DNA of 46,269 nucleotides from Bacillota bacterium (lineage in GTDB: Bacteria > Bacillota > Clostridia > Lachnospirales > Bianqueaceae): positions 1 to 46,269 of the forward strand of contig JAFZQZ010000008.1 in assembly GCA_017620135.1 (NCBI GenBank), written 5' to 3'. The notes beneath the pieces are model-generated. The model was not told the origin of the DNA. It ran no database searches and saw only the letters and a program-made list of their open reading frames with translations. Of this stretch, positions 8,003-17,785 are shown one piece after another; position 1 is the stretch's first letter; every line of letters starts with the position of its first letter. Position numbers and translations under genes: made by a program.

Positions 8003-10114
8003 TTATCCTGACAAACCGGAAGATGAAACAGCTCTTTCAAGGAAACCATCGAGCATTTCCCGGATTCCTCTGTGCTCCAGATGAGCCAGTCCCGGATCGA
8101 TCCTCATCACGGTTTCCGCCAGGCTCTGCGCTTTGGAAAGGATCGGCATATCTCTGAACAGATCTGCCAGTTTAAAATCCGGAAGGCCGTGCTGCCTGAG
8201 GCCAAACACGTCACCGGAGCCACGCATTTTCAGGTCTTCTTCCGCGATATAAAAACCATCCGTCGAATCTACCAGCACTTTCAGCCGTTTGCGTGTCTCC
8301 GCCTGTTTCTGATCGGATACGAGCACACAGTAGCTTTCTGTCTGCCCCCTGCCGACACGGCCGCGGAGTTGATGGAGCTGCGCCAGGCCGAAACGTTCGG
8401 CATTTTCCACGATCATCAGTGACGCGTTGGGAACGTTGACACCGACTTCCACGACTGTTGTCGAAACCAGAATATCGATCGTTCCTTCCACAAAGGCCTG
8501 CATCACACTGTCCTTCTCCTGCGGCCGCATCTGACCGTGAAGAAGGCCTACCCGAAGGTCAGGGAAAATCATCTGAGACAGGAAATCCGCGTACTGAACA
8601 GCCGAGCGAAGGGATCCTTCCGGCTCATCGTCCGGATGATCGTTTTCATCACTTTCCACAGCCGGACAGATGATATAGACCTGATGCTTTTCTTCTACCT
8701 GCCGCCGGATAAACTGATACAGTCGTTCTTCATACGAGGAATCCACGCTGTATGTCTTCACCGGTGTTCTTCCCGGCGGCATCTCATCCAGAATGGAAAT
8801 ATCCATGTCTCCATAAAGGATCAAGGTAAGCGTCCGGGGGATCGGCGTTGCTGTCATGACCAGCACATTGCAGTCTTGATCCTCCTCTCCCGCCTGGTTC
8901 TTACGGGAGAGCAAAAGCCGCTGCCGGACTCCGAAACGGTGCTGTTCATCGGTGATCACAAGACCGAGCTTATAAAAAACGACCGTTTCCTGTATCAGTG
9001 CGTGCGTGCCGATGATCAGGTCGATCTTTCCCTCCCGGAGATCTTCCAGCAGTGTCTGCCGGCTTTTCCCTGTGACAGAACCTGTCAGAAGCGAAACTCT
9101 TACCCCAAAAGGTTCCAGCATCTTTTTCGCTTCCTGATAATGCTGTCTGGCCAGGACCTCCGTCGGCACCATCAACGCGCTCTGATATCCGTTCAGAAAT
9201 GTCCGGTAACAGGATAAAAGCGCGACCAGGGTCTTCCCGCTGCCCACATCCCCCTGCAGCATCCGGTTCATGGGCTTCTCATCGGCGAGATCCGCCAGGA
9301 TCTCCTGAAGACTTCTGGCCTGCGCATCTGTCATCCGGTAAGGAAGAGAGTCTTCTATCTTTTTTTCCTTTTCCGGAAATGGCATCAGCCTGACGCCCGA
9401 AAGATTCTGATCTCTGCCGTTTTTCATTCTCCGAAGAGCCAGCTGCTGTATAAAGAGTTCGTCAAAAACCAGCCGCTCCCGCGCTTTTTCCATCTGTTCA
9501 AACGATTCGGGCCGGTGTATCTGCGCATAAGCATGATACAGATCAGGCATATCCTGCCGGTAAGTCATGGGAAGATAATCAACCTGGGGATCCAGAAGAT
9601 CCAGCGCCCCGTCGACAGCCTGGTAGACCATTTTCTGTGTCAGCCCGCCTCCCAGCGGATAGACCGGCACGATCCCGGGCATATCTTCTCCGGCCGGCTG
9701 CACTTTGGGCGAACTCAGCTGGAGCCGATATCCGTTTCTGCGCACCTTGCCCTGAAACAGATAGATTCTGCCCATCACCAGGTTTTTGACCATATACGGC
9801 TGATTGAACCACACGACAGGAAGTTCTCCTGTCTCATCGGCGATCCGCCCGTTGGTGATCGTCATTCGCCCGGTATGAACGTTGCGAAGCTCCGTGAGCA
9901 GCCGCCCGCGGATGATCACTTCCTGATCGACGAGGATCTCACTGATCGGGGTGCGCATCCGCTCATCCACATAGTTTCTGGGGAAGTAGCTCAGTAGCTC
10001 CGCGGCATTATGTACACCCTGCTGAAAAAACAGCTCCAAACGGCGCATTCCGATCCCTTTCAGGGAAACGAGCTGTACCGTTTCGAGCTGTCTCAAAGAA
10101 AGTTTATCCATCAT
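8003..10114 (-). CDS. recG: ATP-dependent DNA helicase RecG
   Basis: RecG remodels stalled replication forks and branched DNA. The 703-aa protein has the whole architecture: an N-terminal wedge/OB region (about 50-150), Walker A GDVGSGKT at about 288-296, the DEQH box at about 389-392, [11 protein letters not shown], and the C-terminal helicase half with [12 protein letters not shown] and the TRG-like end. Its start overlaps the fakA stop by one base (TAATG), so translation is probably coupled. The order yloU-yloV(fakA)-recG follows that of Bacillus with the intervening genes removed. Two ATG codons stand in tandem at the start, and I use the first. Confidence 0.97.
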   Translation of the reverse strand: MMDKLSLRQLETVQLVSLKGIGMRRLELFFQQGVHNAAELLSYFPRNYVDERMRTPISEILVDQEVIIRGRLLTELRNVHTGRMTITNGRIADETGELPVVWFNQPYMVKNLVMGRIYLFQGKVRRNGYRLQLSSPKVQPAGEDMPGIVPVYPLGGGLTQKMVYQAVDGALDLLDPQVDYLPMTYRQDMPDLYHAYAQIHRPESFEQMEKARERLVFDELFIQQLALRRMKNGRDQNLSGVRLMPFPEKEKKIEDSLPYRMTDAQARSLQEILADLADEKPMNRMLQGDVGSGKTLVALLSCYRTFLNGYQSALMVPTEVLARQHYQEAKKMLEPFGVRVSLLTGSVTGKSRQTLLEDLREGKIDLIIGTHALIQETVVFYKLGLVITDEQHRFGVRQRLLLSRKNQAGEEDQDCNVLVMTATPIPRTLTLILYGDMDISILDEMPPGRTPVKTYSVDSSYEERLYQFIRRQVEEKHQVYIICPAVESDENDHPDDEPEGSLRSAVQYADFLSQMIFPDLRVGLLHGQMRPQEKDSVMQAFVEGTIDILVSTTVVEVGVNVPNASLMIVENAERFGLAQLHQLRGRVGRGQTESYCVLVSDQKQAETRKRLKVLVDSTDGFYIAEEDLKMRGSGDVFGLRQHGLPDFKLADLFRDMPILSKAQSLAETVMRIDPGLAHLEHRGIREMLDGFLERAVSSSGLSG

Positions 10115-11739
10115 TATTCAGCGGAAAGCAGGAAATAGTAGATCGGCTGATCTCCTTCCTGGATCTCTACTTCTACGGCATCATATTTCGAGTTGATATA
10201 CGCACCGAGCTCTTCCGCCTGCTCACGGGAAGAGTCAGAGCCAAAATAGATCGTAAAGATCCCGGTCTCATCGGTGATCATCTCATCGATCAGATCCCGT
10301 GTCGTCTGCATAAGATCCTGGCCGACCCGGCACATATCACCGTTCTTCAGCGCCAGAATATCGCCTTCCTTGATCTCGAATTCGCCCATATGCGTATCGC
10401 GTACCGCATAAGTCACGGCGCCGGATGTCACCGCTTCCAGACTTTCCGTCATCTGTTCGATATTGCTCTCGACGCTTTCGCCCGGCATATAGCCGATCAT
10501 CGCGGCGATACCCTGCGGAACAGACTTGCTGGGAAGTACGTGCAGTTTCTTTTCCTTTGACATCAAGGCTGCCTGCTGAGCGGCCAGAATAATATTCTTG
10601 TTATTGGGAAGAACGAAGATATGATCCGCGTTCACGCATTCGGCTCCCTGAAGGATATCCTCCGTGGACGGATTCATCGTCTGTCCGCCGCTGATGACAT
10701 GATCCACGCCCAGCTCGGTAAAGATGGATTTAAGGCCTTCCCCTACGGAGATCGTGATAAATCCGATCTCTTTTCTGGGTTCTTCCGCTTTCACAGGTTT
10801 CTTCAGCCCGAGAATATGCTGATGCGAGATCTCCATATTCTCGATCTTGACCTGTTTAAGCGGTCCGAAATCCATTGCCGCAGAAAGTACATCTGCCGGT
10901 TTTTCGGTGTGCAGATGAAGCTTGATATCTTTTCCCGCAAATCCGGAAAGAACACCAGTTCCCAGACCCTTTACGGCTTCTTCCAGCTTTCCCGCTTTGC
11001 TTTCCGTGTTCTCAAAAGAACCGGAATCGACGACCAGTTCTACACAATAAACTGTGGTTTTGGCTGCCTGCTGCTCTGCCATCGGCTGATTCTGAGAAAG
11101 AGCCATGATCGGATCGATCTCGGTATCTTCCCGAAGCAGCGCTTCATAGAATCCACGATAGATCAGCGTCAGGCCTTTGCCGCCGGCATCCACAACACCG
11201 GCTTCTTTCAGCACGGGCAGCATCTCGGGCGTCTTTTCCAGAATGTCTTCCGCACTCTTCAGCGCCTCTTCCATCACCTGGACAAGATCATCGCTCTGTA
11301 ACGACACTTCCGCCGCTTTTTCCGCCGCGGCCTTCGCCACGGTCAGGATCGTACCTTCTTTCGGCTTCATGACAGCCTTATAAGCCGTCGCGACGCCGCG
11401 CTGCATAGCGGAAGCCAGTGTCAGGGAGTCGATCGTCTCACAGCCTTTCAGGCCCTTATAGAGGCCGCGGAACAGCTGAGATACGATAACGCCTGAATTA
11501 CCTCTGGCACCGCGCAGGGCTCCCGAAGAAAGCGCTTTCGCGATATCGGAAACCGAATCGGATGAAACAGCCATCACTTCCTTGACCGCGGATGTCACGG
11601 TCAGGGACATATTGGTACCCGTATCCCCGTCAGGAACCGGGAAAACATTCATTTCATCCACCAGCTTTTTCTGTGCTTCCAGACGGTTGGCGCCGGCGAC
11701 CAGCATCTGGCGGAATTTTAATCCGTTGATATTACTCAA
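10114..11739 (-). CDS. fakA: DAK2/DhaL-domain fatty acid kinase subunit A (YloV family)
   Basis: FakA proteins phosphorylate fatty acids bound to a FakB (DegV) partner, feeding them into phospholipid synthesis. The 541-aa protein carries a DhaL-type ATP-binding domain at the N-terminus: [17 protein letters not shown], with the metal-binding aspartates at about 35-40, and [20 protein letters not shown]. The middle and C-terminal thirds match the YloV layout ([19 protein letters not shown]; the segment [14 protein letters not shown]). It is preceded by the Asp23-family gene yloU and followed by recG. No FakB is in the window, so the fatty acid kinase role is inferred from family membership. Confidence 0.9.
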   Translation of the reverse strand: MSNINGLKFRQMLVAGANRLEAQKKLVDEMNVFPVPDGDTGTNMSLTVTSAVKEVMAVSSDSVSDIAKALSSGALRGARGNSGVIVSQLFRGLYKGLKGCETIDSLTLASAMQRGVATAYKAVMKPKEGTILTVAKAAAEKAAEVSLQSDDLVQVMEEALKSAEDILEKTPEMLPVLKEAGVVDAGGKGLTLIYRGFYEALLREDTEIDPIMALSQNQPMAEQQAAKTTVYCVELVVDSGSFENTESKAGKLEEAVKGLGTGVLSGFAGKDIKLHLHTEKPADVLSAAMDFGPLKQVKIENMEISHQHILGLKKPVKAEEPRKEIGFITISVGEGLKSIFTELGVDHVISGGQTMNPSTEDILQGAECVNADHIFVLPNNKNIILAAQQAALMSKEKKLHVLPSKSVPQGIAAMIGYMPGESVESNIEQMTESLEAVTSGAVTYAVRDTHMGEFEIKEGDILALKNGDMCRVGQDLMQTTRDLIDEMITDETGIFTIYFGSDSSREQAEELGAYINSKYDAVEVEIQEGDQPIYYFLLSAE

Positions 11740-11754
11740 TTCACCCTACCTCCG

Positions 11755-12126
11755 TCAAGCCTTTTCCTGTTCTGTACGGATCCCTTCCACAAACACACTG
11801 ACACTGGAGACATCGATCCCCAAAAGGTCTTTGACAGAGTATTTCACGTTGCTGATCAGATTCTCGGCAATCGCAGAAATATTGGTACCGTATTCAACAA
11901 TAATATGGAACTCGATCGAGGTATGGTCATCCTCCGCGGTGACCTTGATCCCTTTCGTCAGACTTTCTCCCAGGAGAAGCTGGACGATCCCGTCCTTGTA
12001 GCTCACGGAAGCCATTCCGACGACACCGTAGCATTCCAGCGCTGCCATCCCGGCTGTCCGGGCCAGCACTTCGTTATCGATAAAGACCTGACCGTACTTG
12101 GTCCTGTAACTAGCTGCCATTTTCAC
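11755..12126 (-). CDS. yloU: Asp23/Gls24 family protein (YloU)
   Basis: The 123-aa protein belongs to the Asp23/Gls24 family: the segment IDNEVLARTAGMAALECYGVVGMA and the later VEYGTNISAIAENLISNVKYSVKDLLGIDV are diagnostic. Members are abundant membrane-associated or cytosolic proteins tied to cell envelope stress in Staphylococcus and Enterococcus; the molecular role is not settled. It begins the yloU-fakA-recG operon. The only space before it is taken by the rpmB terminator, so its promoter is not apparent and expression may come from rpmB read-through. Confidence 0.93.
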   Translation of the reverse strand: MKMAASYRTKYGQVFIDNEVLARTAGMAALECYGVVGMASVSYKDGIVQLLLGESLTKGIKVTAEDDHTSIEFHIIVEYGTNISAIAENLISNVKYSVKDLLGIDVSSVSVFVEGIRTEQEKA

Positions 12127-12142
12127 TACCTCCCTGTTTTTC

Positions 12143-12193
12143 TATAAAATAAACCAGACGCCTCCCTGCCTCTTCAGCTCTGGCATCTGGTTT
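12143..12193 (-). terminator. intrinsic terminator between rpmB and yloU
   Basis: AAACCAGATGCC pairs with GGCGTCTGGTTT (12 bp including one G-U on the minus strand) around a 19-nt loop, and a T-rich tail TTTATTTTATAG follows. It is also a plausible hairpin on the plus strand, followed by TTTT. It lies 40 nt past the rpmB stop and directly before yloU, leaving no room for a separate promoter. Confidence 0.75.
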
Positions 12194-12233
12194 TCCATCG
12201 ACAATCAGACAGTGATCCTCTAACGGTGCAGCA

Positions 12234-12419
12234 TCAGGCACGGGAAACTTTTCCGGATCTCAGGCATCTGGAACAAACATGCAGAGTCTTCGGCGTACCG
12301 TCAACGATCGCTTTGACAGTGCGGATATTAGGACGCCAAGCCTTGTTGGATCTTCTGTGGGAATGGCTCACTTGATTACCAAAGAGCAGACCTTTCTGAC
12401 AGATATCACATTTCGCCAT
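12234..12419 (-). CDS. rpmB: 50S ribosomal protein L28, zinc-ribbon (C+) form
   Basis: The 61-aa protein is L28 of the large subunit: MAKCDICQKG at the start, GNQVSHSHRRSNKAWRPNI in the middle, and LHVCSRCLRSGKV near the end. The two CxxC pairs (C4/C7 and C49/C52) mark the zinc-binding C+ paralogue. In several bacteria a zinc-free copy is induced by Zur under zinc starvation; none is in this window. The gene has its own strong promoter and sits between rpe and yloU, as in Bacillus. An AAGGAGG ribosome binding site precedes the ATG. Confidence 0.97.
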   Translation of the reverse strand: MAKCDICQKGLLFGNQVSHSHRRSNKAWRPNIRTVKAIVDGTPKTLHVCSRCLRSGKVSRA

Positions 12420-12451
12420 GATAAATAACCTCCTTCAGACATAACACGAAT

Positions 12452-12480
12452 ATTTTATCAGAAACCATTTCGGAATGCAA
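12452..12480 (-). promoter_or_regulatory. sigma-A promoter of rpmB
   Basis: On the minus strand TTGCAT (12475-12480), a 17-nt spacer and TAAAAT (12452-12457) lie in the 73-nt gap between rpe and rpmB. The start would be about 25 nt upstream of the ribosome binding site. Confidence 0.8.
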
Positions 12481-12492
12481 GCATTTTTTTCA

Positions 12493-13182
12493 TTAAAGAA
12501 GATCTTTCAGTTTTTCGTGGATCTTCTTTAAATTTTCAGCTGTTTTCTCCAGATCACCGGCTTTAAACACGGCGGAACCCATGACCAGAAGGTCCGCCCC
12601 CGTCAGCTTATGGAGATTATCGATCTTGACTCCTCCGTCCAGCTCGATCAGGACATCCTTTCCAGCCATACGGAACAGCTCTCTCGTCTCGCTGATCTTG
12701 GGAAGCACCTCTTCCATCAGGCCCTGTCCGCCGAATCCCGGTTCAACGGTCATCAAAAGGACCATATCGATCATGGATTCGTATCCCTTCAGCGCACAAA
12801 CCGGTGTGCCCGGCTTGATGGATACGCCAATGATGATCTCAGGCGCCAGATCCCGGATCTGCCGGATCGTTCCGGCCAGATCACTGCAGGCTTCCTGATG
12901 CACAGTCAGGATATCCCCTTTCATAGGTCCCGCGGCTTCCAGAAAGGCCGGGATCAGGGACATCGGTTCCTCGACCATCAGATGGATATCCAGGGGGACC
13001 CGGATCGTCTTGCGAAGCGCCTTTACCATCGATGGGCCAAAAGTCAGATTCGGGACAAAATGTCCGTCCATCACATCGACATGCAGGATCCTCGCACCGG
13101 CGTTTACCGCGTTTTCCGCTTCTTCTCGCATATTCCCGAAATCACAGGAAAGGATCGAAGGGGCGATCATCACATCTCTCAT
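12493..13182 (-). CDS. rpe: ribulose-phosphate 3-epimerase
   Basis: Rpe interconverts ribulose 5-phosphate and xylulose 5-phosphate in the pentose phosphate pathway. The 229-aa TIM-barrel protein has the conserved blocks: APSILSCDFGNM (N-terminus), HVDVMDGHFVPNLTFGP with metal-binding His and Asp, LDIHLMVEEP, MTVEPGFGGQ and DGGVKI. It starts 2 nt after the rsgA stop and is the last gene of the long yicC-to-rpe train. No terminator is clear downstream. thiN and spoVM, which follow rpe in B. subtilis, are absent here. Confidence 0.97.
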   Translation of the reverse strand: MRDVMIAPSILSCDFGNMREEAENAVNAGARILHVDVMDGHFVPNLTFGPSMVKALRKTIRVPLDIHLMVEEPMSLIPAFLEAAGPMKGDILTVHQEACSDLAGTIRQIRDLAPEIIIGVSIKPGTPVCALKGYESMIDMVLLMTVEPGFGGQGLMEEVLPKISETRELFRMAGKDVLIELDGGVKIDNLHKLTGADLLVMGSAVFKAGDLEKTAENLKKIHEKLKDLL

Positions 13183-13184
13183 CT

Positions 13185-14090
13185 TTATTTCCTTTCATAA
13201 GACAGGTCTTCCAAAAGCTCCAGATAGTTCCGGTAACGGACCCGGGAAATGATCCCATCCGATACCGCTTTCCGGATCGCGCAGTCTTCTTCCCGTACAT
13301 GCCGGCAGTTCGTGAACCGGCATTGCCCAAGGAAAGGCCGAAACTCGGGATAAGCCTTTGGCAGAGTCTCCTCAGTCAGCTTCTGCATATAGAACGAAGA
13401 AAACCCGGGAGTGTCGCCGATCAGTCCCGGCTTGTCTCCCTCCTGAATGGGAAGCAGTCGCGCGTGTCTGGTCGTATTCTTCCCGCGGGCGATCTTCTCA
13501 CTGAGGATACCGGTCTCCTGATCAGAACCGATCAGAAGATTGATCAGGGAAGATTTGCCAACCCCGGATGGCCCGGCAAAGATCGTCAGCTTACCCGAAA
13601 GAAAAGGAATCAGCTCTTCCTTTGTCCTGCGGCATTCATCGGGATCGACCGTACTGATCAGAAATACCCGATATCCTGCTTCTTCATAGGACTTAAGGAT
13701 CGTCCGGATCTTTGTCCTGTCCTTTTCTTCCAGAAGATCCGCCTTATTGAAAACGATCAGACAGGGAATGCCACGCGCGTCACACTCGATCAGAAACCGG
13801 TCCAGCAGTTTAAAGTGCGGGTCCGGATATCTCGCGGCAAAAACCACCAGCATCTGATCGATGTTCGCCGCCGCCGGCCGTACGCTGACGTTTTTTCGCT
13901 CCAGTATCCTGTCAAAATATCCGTCTTCCGACACATCTTCACAGACCGTCACCAGATCTCCCAGAAGCGGCGTTATCTTCTGTTTCCGGAACAGTCCTCT
14001 GGCCTTGAGCCTGAGGATCCTTCCGTCTTCCAGCAGTACGTCATAATTGCCGCCGATACCCGCGACGATCCGCCCGATCCGGTTATCCAT
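13185..14090 (-). CDS. rsgA: ribosome biogenesis GTPase RsgA
   Basis: RsgA is a circularly permuted GTPase that checks late 30S subunit maturation. In the 301-aa protein the G4 motif NKAD (about 115-118) precedes the P-loop GPSGVGKS (about 173-180) and G3 DTPGF, the diagnostic permutation. An N-terminal OB-fold (about 1-70) contacts rRNA. The C-terminal zinc site reads CRFTNCRHVREEDC. It overlaps the prkC stop by 8 nt, so the two are probably translationally coupled. In B. subtilis the orthologue (CpgA) is a PrkC substrate, which the linkage here is consistent with. Confidence 0.97.
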   Translation of the reverse strand: MDNRIGRIVAGIGGNYDVLLEDGRILRLKARGLFRKQKITPLLGDLVTVCEDVSEDGYFDRILERKNVSVRPAAANIDQMLVVFAARYPDPHFKLLDRFLIECDARGIPCLIVFNKADLLEEKDRTKIRTILKSYEEAGYRVFLISTVDPDECRRTKEELIPFLSGKLTIFAGPSGVGKSSLINLLIGSDQETGILSEKIARGKNTTRHARLLPIQEGDKPGLIGDTPGFSSFYMQKLTEETLPKAYPEFRPFLGQCRFTNCRHVREEDCAIRKAVSDGIISRVRYRNYLELLEDLSYERK

Positions 14091-15924
14091 TGATCTCTTC
14101 GCTCATGATGAGATTATCATTCAGATAAACATCCACCTTTGTCGTGCCGGACGGATAATTCACCTTAATGGATCCTCCCAGGGAGCTGAAGGTCGAATAG
14201 CTGACTTTGTTTTCATAGATCTTGGACGCGTTTCCTTCCGCGTCATAGGCAACGACCATCAAAGTTCCGTTTTCTTCCGCCTTGGTAAAAGGCTGGGAGA
14301 TCGTCACTGTCCCGGACGCGCCGGTTTTCCCGGAGGTTTCCTGCGGACCTTTGCTGATGGTGATATCGATGCTCGTTCCCTTGGCGACTTCCGTGCCAGC
14401 CTCCGTCCCCTGTCCGATGACCTGTCCTTCCGGGACCACGCTGCTGTAATCTTCACTGACAAGGCCGAGCACCAGTCCCTCTTCCGTAAGTTTAGCCTGC
14501 GCTTCATCCTTTGTCATCTTATATAGATCAGGCACTTCGGACAGTACCTGAGCCGGTCCCAGGCTGACGTACAAAGTGATGGTATCACCGGGACGCACCA
14601 TGGTACCGTCCTCCGGATCCTGCGCCATGACCACACCGGTCTCATACCGATCATCGTTGGTCGTCTGTACATTGGTATAAAGGCCCAGATCCCCGGCTTC
14701 CTCGTTCGCGGTCTCAAACCGGCTTCCGACGAAATCCGGAAGTTCAAACCGATCATCCGGTTCCTCTTCCGGTTCGGCTTCGCTCTCTTCTTCCTCTACC
14801 CATTCCTCCACAGAAGAATTACCTTCGACCACGATCTCCGTCACACTGGATTCCCCTGGCTTGACACTGGAATTCAGTCTGTCCAGTACCAGCTTGAGAA
14901 GGAAGATCAGCGCGAGCAGGATCAGGATGCCCAGCACCGCCAGCGTGATGATGGTGTTTCTGCGGCGTCTGACTTTTTTCATGCGTTCTTCGCGTTCTCT
15001 GGCGATCCTGGCTCTTTCTCTTTCCTGTTCCGCCCGGATCTGATCGGAAGAACGTCCGTACTCGCTGGCGACACGGTTATCGTTATGCAGCCGGTAATTC
15101 CGGTTCCGGTACAGATGCTTCATGTCGCGGATCAGTTCATCCGCCGACTGGTAACGCCACTCCGGAAGCTTCTGCGTAAGCTTGAGGATGATATCCCGAA
15201 GGCCGGGCCAGAGCTGTGGCGCCTTGGCTGCCGGATCGGGGAAGTTTTCATGGATCTGTTTCATCGCCACGGCAACCGGTGTCTCCGCTGTAAAGGGAAG
15301 CTCCTTTGTTGCCATTTCATACATCGTGATACCTAGAGAATAAAGGTCTGAACGGATATCCACTTCTCCGCCTCTGGCCTGTTCCGGAGACAGATAATGT
15401 ACACTGCCCAGTGTCTCGCCGGTCGCCGTGACCGTCGTCTGGGTAGCTGCTTTCGCGATACCGAAATCCGTGACCTTGACATCACCGGACGGCGTCACCA
15501 TGATATTCTGTGGTTTGATGTCCCGGTGAATGATGCCGCCGGCATGGGCCACCTTGAGTGCCTCCGCGATCTTGATGGCGATCTTGACCACTTCTTCCGA
15601 GCTGAGCATATCCCGGCGTTTGATATATTCCTTCAGCGTAATGCCGTCAATATACTCCATAACGATATAGTCACAGCCGATCTCATGACCCAGGTCATAT
15701 ACCGCCACGATGTTCGGATGTGTCAGACTTCCGGCAGCCAGCGCTTCTTTTTTGAACTTGTTCAGGATCGTTTCATCCAGCGCAAATTCCTGTTTCAGCA
15801 CCTTGATCGCCACCAGCCGGCTTAATTTATAATCTCTGGCTTTATATACGATCGCCATGCCCCCGGAACCGATCTCTTCCAGGATCTCATAGCGTCTTCC
15901 CAGTACCCTTCCTGCTTCAAGCAT
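14083..15924 (-). CDS. prkC: PASTA-domain eukaryotic-type serine/threonine protein kinase
   Basis: PrkC/Stk1-type kinases sense peptidoglycan fragments or lipid II outside and phosphorylate cytosolic targets. The 613-aa protein has a cytosolic kinase domain (G-loop GSGGMAIVYKA at 19-29, Lys41, HRDIKPQN at 133-140, DFG 153-155, SPEQARGG), a basic juxtamembrane stretch, one membrane helix near 330-355, an acidic Glu/Ser linker, then two PASTA repeats (about 400-465 and 470-535). A beta-rich C-terminal segment of about 85 residues follows. I use the ATG at 15924 rather than an upstream TTG (15945), because GGGGGAGG lies at the right distance before it. The start overlaps the prpC stop by 8 nt, giving the usual phosphatase-kinase pair. 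Confidence 0.96.
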   Translation of the reverse strand: MLEAGRVLGRRYEILEEIGSGGMAIVYKARDYKLSRLVAIKVLKQEFALDETILNKFKKEALAAGSLTHPNIVAVYDLGHEIGCDYIVMEYIDGITLKEYIKRRDMLSSEEVVKIAIKIAEALKVAHAGGIIHRDIKPQNIMVTPSGDVKVTDFGIAKAATQTTVTATGETLGSVHYLSPEQARGGEVDIRSDLYSLGITMYEMATKELPFTAETPVAVAMKQIHENFPDPAAKAPQLWPGLRDIILKLTQKLPEWRYQSADELIRDMKHLYRNRNYRLHNDNRVASEYGRSSDQIRAEQERERARIAREREERMKKVRRRRNTIITLAVLGILILLALIFLLKLVLDRLNSSVKPGESSVTEIVVEGNSSVEEWVEEEESEAEPEEEPDDRFELPDFVGSRFETANEEAGDLGLYTNVQTTNDDRYETGVVMAQDPEDGTMVRPGDTITLYVSLGPAQVLSEVPDLYKMTKDEAQAKLTEEGLVLGLVSEDYSSVVPEGQVIGQGTEAGTEVAKGTSIDITISKGPQETSGKTGASGTVTISQPFTKAEENGTLMVVAYDAEGNASKIYENKVSYSTFSSLGGSIKVNYPSGTTKVDVYLNDNLIMSEEING

Positions 15925-16699
15925 CGATCTCTTCCTCCCCCGCAAACTCGATCACAACCACGGAAATATTGTCTTTGCCGCCCGCCTCGTTGGCCTCGTC
16001 GACTAATCGGTCGGCTGTTTCCTCCACACTTCTTTCCGCGGACAGTTCCTTCAGGATCTCCAGATCGGGAAGCATATTGGAAAGTCCGTCCGAGCAAAGC
16101 AGGATCCGTTTCAGATCCGAAGTTTCTATCACATAATCGTCTATCTCGACCGTTTCGTCGATACCGATCGCGCGTGTTACCATATTCTTCTGCGGATGCA
16201 CTCTCGCTTCTTCCTCGGTGATAGCGCCGCTTCGAAGCAGCAGTTCCACCACGGAATGATCGATCGTGACCCTATCGAGCGTCAGTGGCGTCTCGGCCGC
16301 CTGTTTGAGCCTGTACATACGGCTGTCGCCCACATTGATGCAATACAGATAATTCCCGCAGACCGTGACTGCCACAAAGGTCGTGCCCATACCGCGGTAA
16401 GCCGGCGATTCCTCCGACAGATAGTAGATATAGCGGTTCGCCATCTGCAGCGCCGTTTTCATCAGGACGATGATATCGTCCTCTTCTTTGGAATGATCCT
16501 CTATATATTCACGGAAATACCGAAGCGCTTCACTGGAAGCCAGATCTCCGGCCCGGTGTCCTCCCATCCCGTCAGCGACCACAAAAAGATTCGGGAGATA
16601 TCCGATCGGTTCCAGGGAGAAGAACACCTGATCCTGGTTGATCGGACGGACGATTCCCTTATCGCATCTTGCCGCTGCCTTTAATCGGTTCTTATGCAT
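15917..16699 (-). CDS. prpC: PP2C-family serine/threonine phosphatase
   Basis: PrpC/Stp reverses phosphorylation by PrkC. The 260-aa protein shows the metal-dependent phosphatase motifs in order: CDKGIVRPINQDQ near the N-terminus, VVADGMGGHRAGDLAS, VGDSRMYRL, LCSDGLSNML and AGGKDNISVVV. There is no signal peptide. The reading frame overlaps rlmN upstream by 8 nt and prkC downstream by 8 nt, so all three genes look tightly coupled. This is the standard Firmicute rlmN-prpC-prkC-rsgA arrangement. Confidence 0.97.
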   Translation of the reverse strand: MHKNRLKAAARCDKGIVRPINQDQVFFSLEPIGYLPNLFVVADGMGGHRAGDLASSEALRYFREYIEDHSKEEDDIIVLMKTALQMANRYIYYLSEESPAYRGMGTTFVAVTVCGNYLYCINVGDSRMYRLKQAAETPLTLDRVTIDHSVVELLLRSGAITEEEARVHPQKNMVTRAIGIDETVEIDDYVIETSDLKRILLCSDGLSNMLPDLEILKELSAERSVEETADRLVDEANEAGGKDNISVVVIEFAGEEEIDA

Positions 16700-17744
16700 G
16701 CCTTTCCTCCCTCAGCGCACCGCTGGCCCGCTTATGTCTAAGCTGCCCGCAGGCCGCGTCGATACTCTTTCCCATTTCCCGTCTTCTCGTAACGGGGATA
16801 TGGTTTCGTTCCAGCACTTCGATAAACTGCCGGATCCTTTCTTCTTTCGGCCGTTCAAAGCCACATTCCTTCACCGGATTGACCGGGATCACATTGACGT
16901 GGCACAGGAGCCCCGAAAGAAGTAAGCTGAGCTCCTCGGCCAGCTGAACACTGTCATTCAGATGATCGATCAGCAGGTACTCAAACGTGATCCTTCGATT
17001 GGTCCTGCCGGTATAATAACGGCAGGCGTCCATCAGTTCCTCCATGGACACTGCCTGCGCGATCCGCATGATCTTTTTCCGTACGGTATCGTTCGGCGCG
17101 TGCAGGGATACCGCCAGCGTGACCGGCAGATCCCGGTCTGTAAAGATCCGGATCTGATCCGGCAGACCGCATGTCGATACCGTGATATTTCTGAGGCTCA
17201 GGTTTTTGCCTTCTTTCTCATGGATCAGAGTCAAAAACCGAAACAGCTCCTGAAGATTGTCGAAGGGCTCTCCGCATCCCATCACGACCACATGAGAAAT
17301 ACTGACCTTCGCGTCTTTCTCCACGGCGTAGATCTGTCCGGCCATTTCGCCGCCGGTCAGATTTCTGTCCAGTCCCCTGAGCGTGGAAGCGCAGAAACGG
17401 CAGCCCATCCGGCAGCCCGCCTGCGAGGAGATACAAAGGGAATAGCCGAACCGGTACTTCATCAGGACACATTCGACTGTCGTATCCGTATCCTGGAACT
17501 GCATCAGGTATTTGGCGGTCTCGTCTTCCGCTCTCTGAACATCCAGAATCTTCGGAAGGTCGATCCTGAACTCCTCTTTCAGTTTCTCCCGCAGTCTGAG
17601 CGGGATATCACTCATTTCATCAAAGGACAGAACATGGTGACGATGGATCCATCGGAATAGAGGAACAGCCAGGTACGGTTTTTCCTGACATTCTTTCAGG
17701 TAAGTACGCCATTCATCGATCGTCAGGTCTATACCCGAACGCAT
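16692..17744 (-). CDS. rlmN: 23S rRNA (adenine-2503-C2)-methyltransferase RlmN
   Basis: RlmN is a radical-SAM enzyme that methylates A2503 of 23S rRNA and A37 of some tRNAs. The 350-aa protein has the Cx3Cx2C cluster motif (QAGCRMGCRFCAST), GGEMAGQI, VVMGCGEPFDN, and the C-terminal MGKSIDAACGQL containing the catalytic methyl-carrier Cys. I chose the ATG at 17744, because AAAGGAGGG directly precedes it; an open frame extends 16 codons further upstream but overlaps rsmB and lacks a good site. The gene lies 41 nt downstream of rsmB, a larger gap than its neighbours have. Confidence 0.97.
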   Translation of the reverse strand: MRSGIDLTIDEWRTYLKECQEKPYLAVPLFRWIHRHHVLSFDEMSDIPLRLREKLKEEFRIDLPKILDVQRAEDETAKYLMQFQDTDTTVECVLMKYRFGYSLCISSQAGCRMGCRFCASTLRGLDRNLTGGEMAGQIYAVEKDAKVSISHVVVMGCGEPFDNLQELFRFLTLIHEKEGKNLSLRNITVSTCGLPDQIRIFTDRDLPVTLAVSLHAPNDTVRKKIMRIAQAVSMEELMDACRYYTGRTNRRITFEYLLIDHLNDSVQLAEELSLLLSGLLCHVNVIPVNPVKECGFERPKEERIRQFIEVLERNHIPVTRRREMGKSIDAACGQLRHKRASGALREERHA

Positions 17745-17785
17745 GTTCCCTCCTTTCCCAGACTCTGGTGAGAAACTGTATGTCT

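Noticed and set aside
15925-15945. TTG start seven codons upstream of the prkC ATG
   Set aside because: The purine-rich GGGGGAGG site lies between this TTG and the ATG, so it serves the ATG; kinases of this family start directly before the RYEILEEIG stretch.
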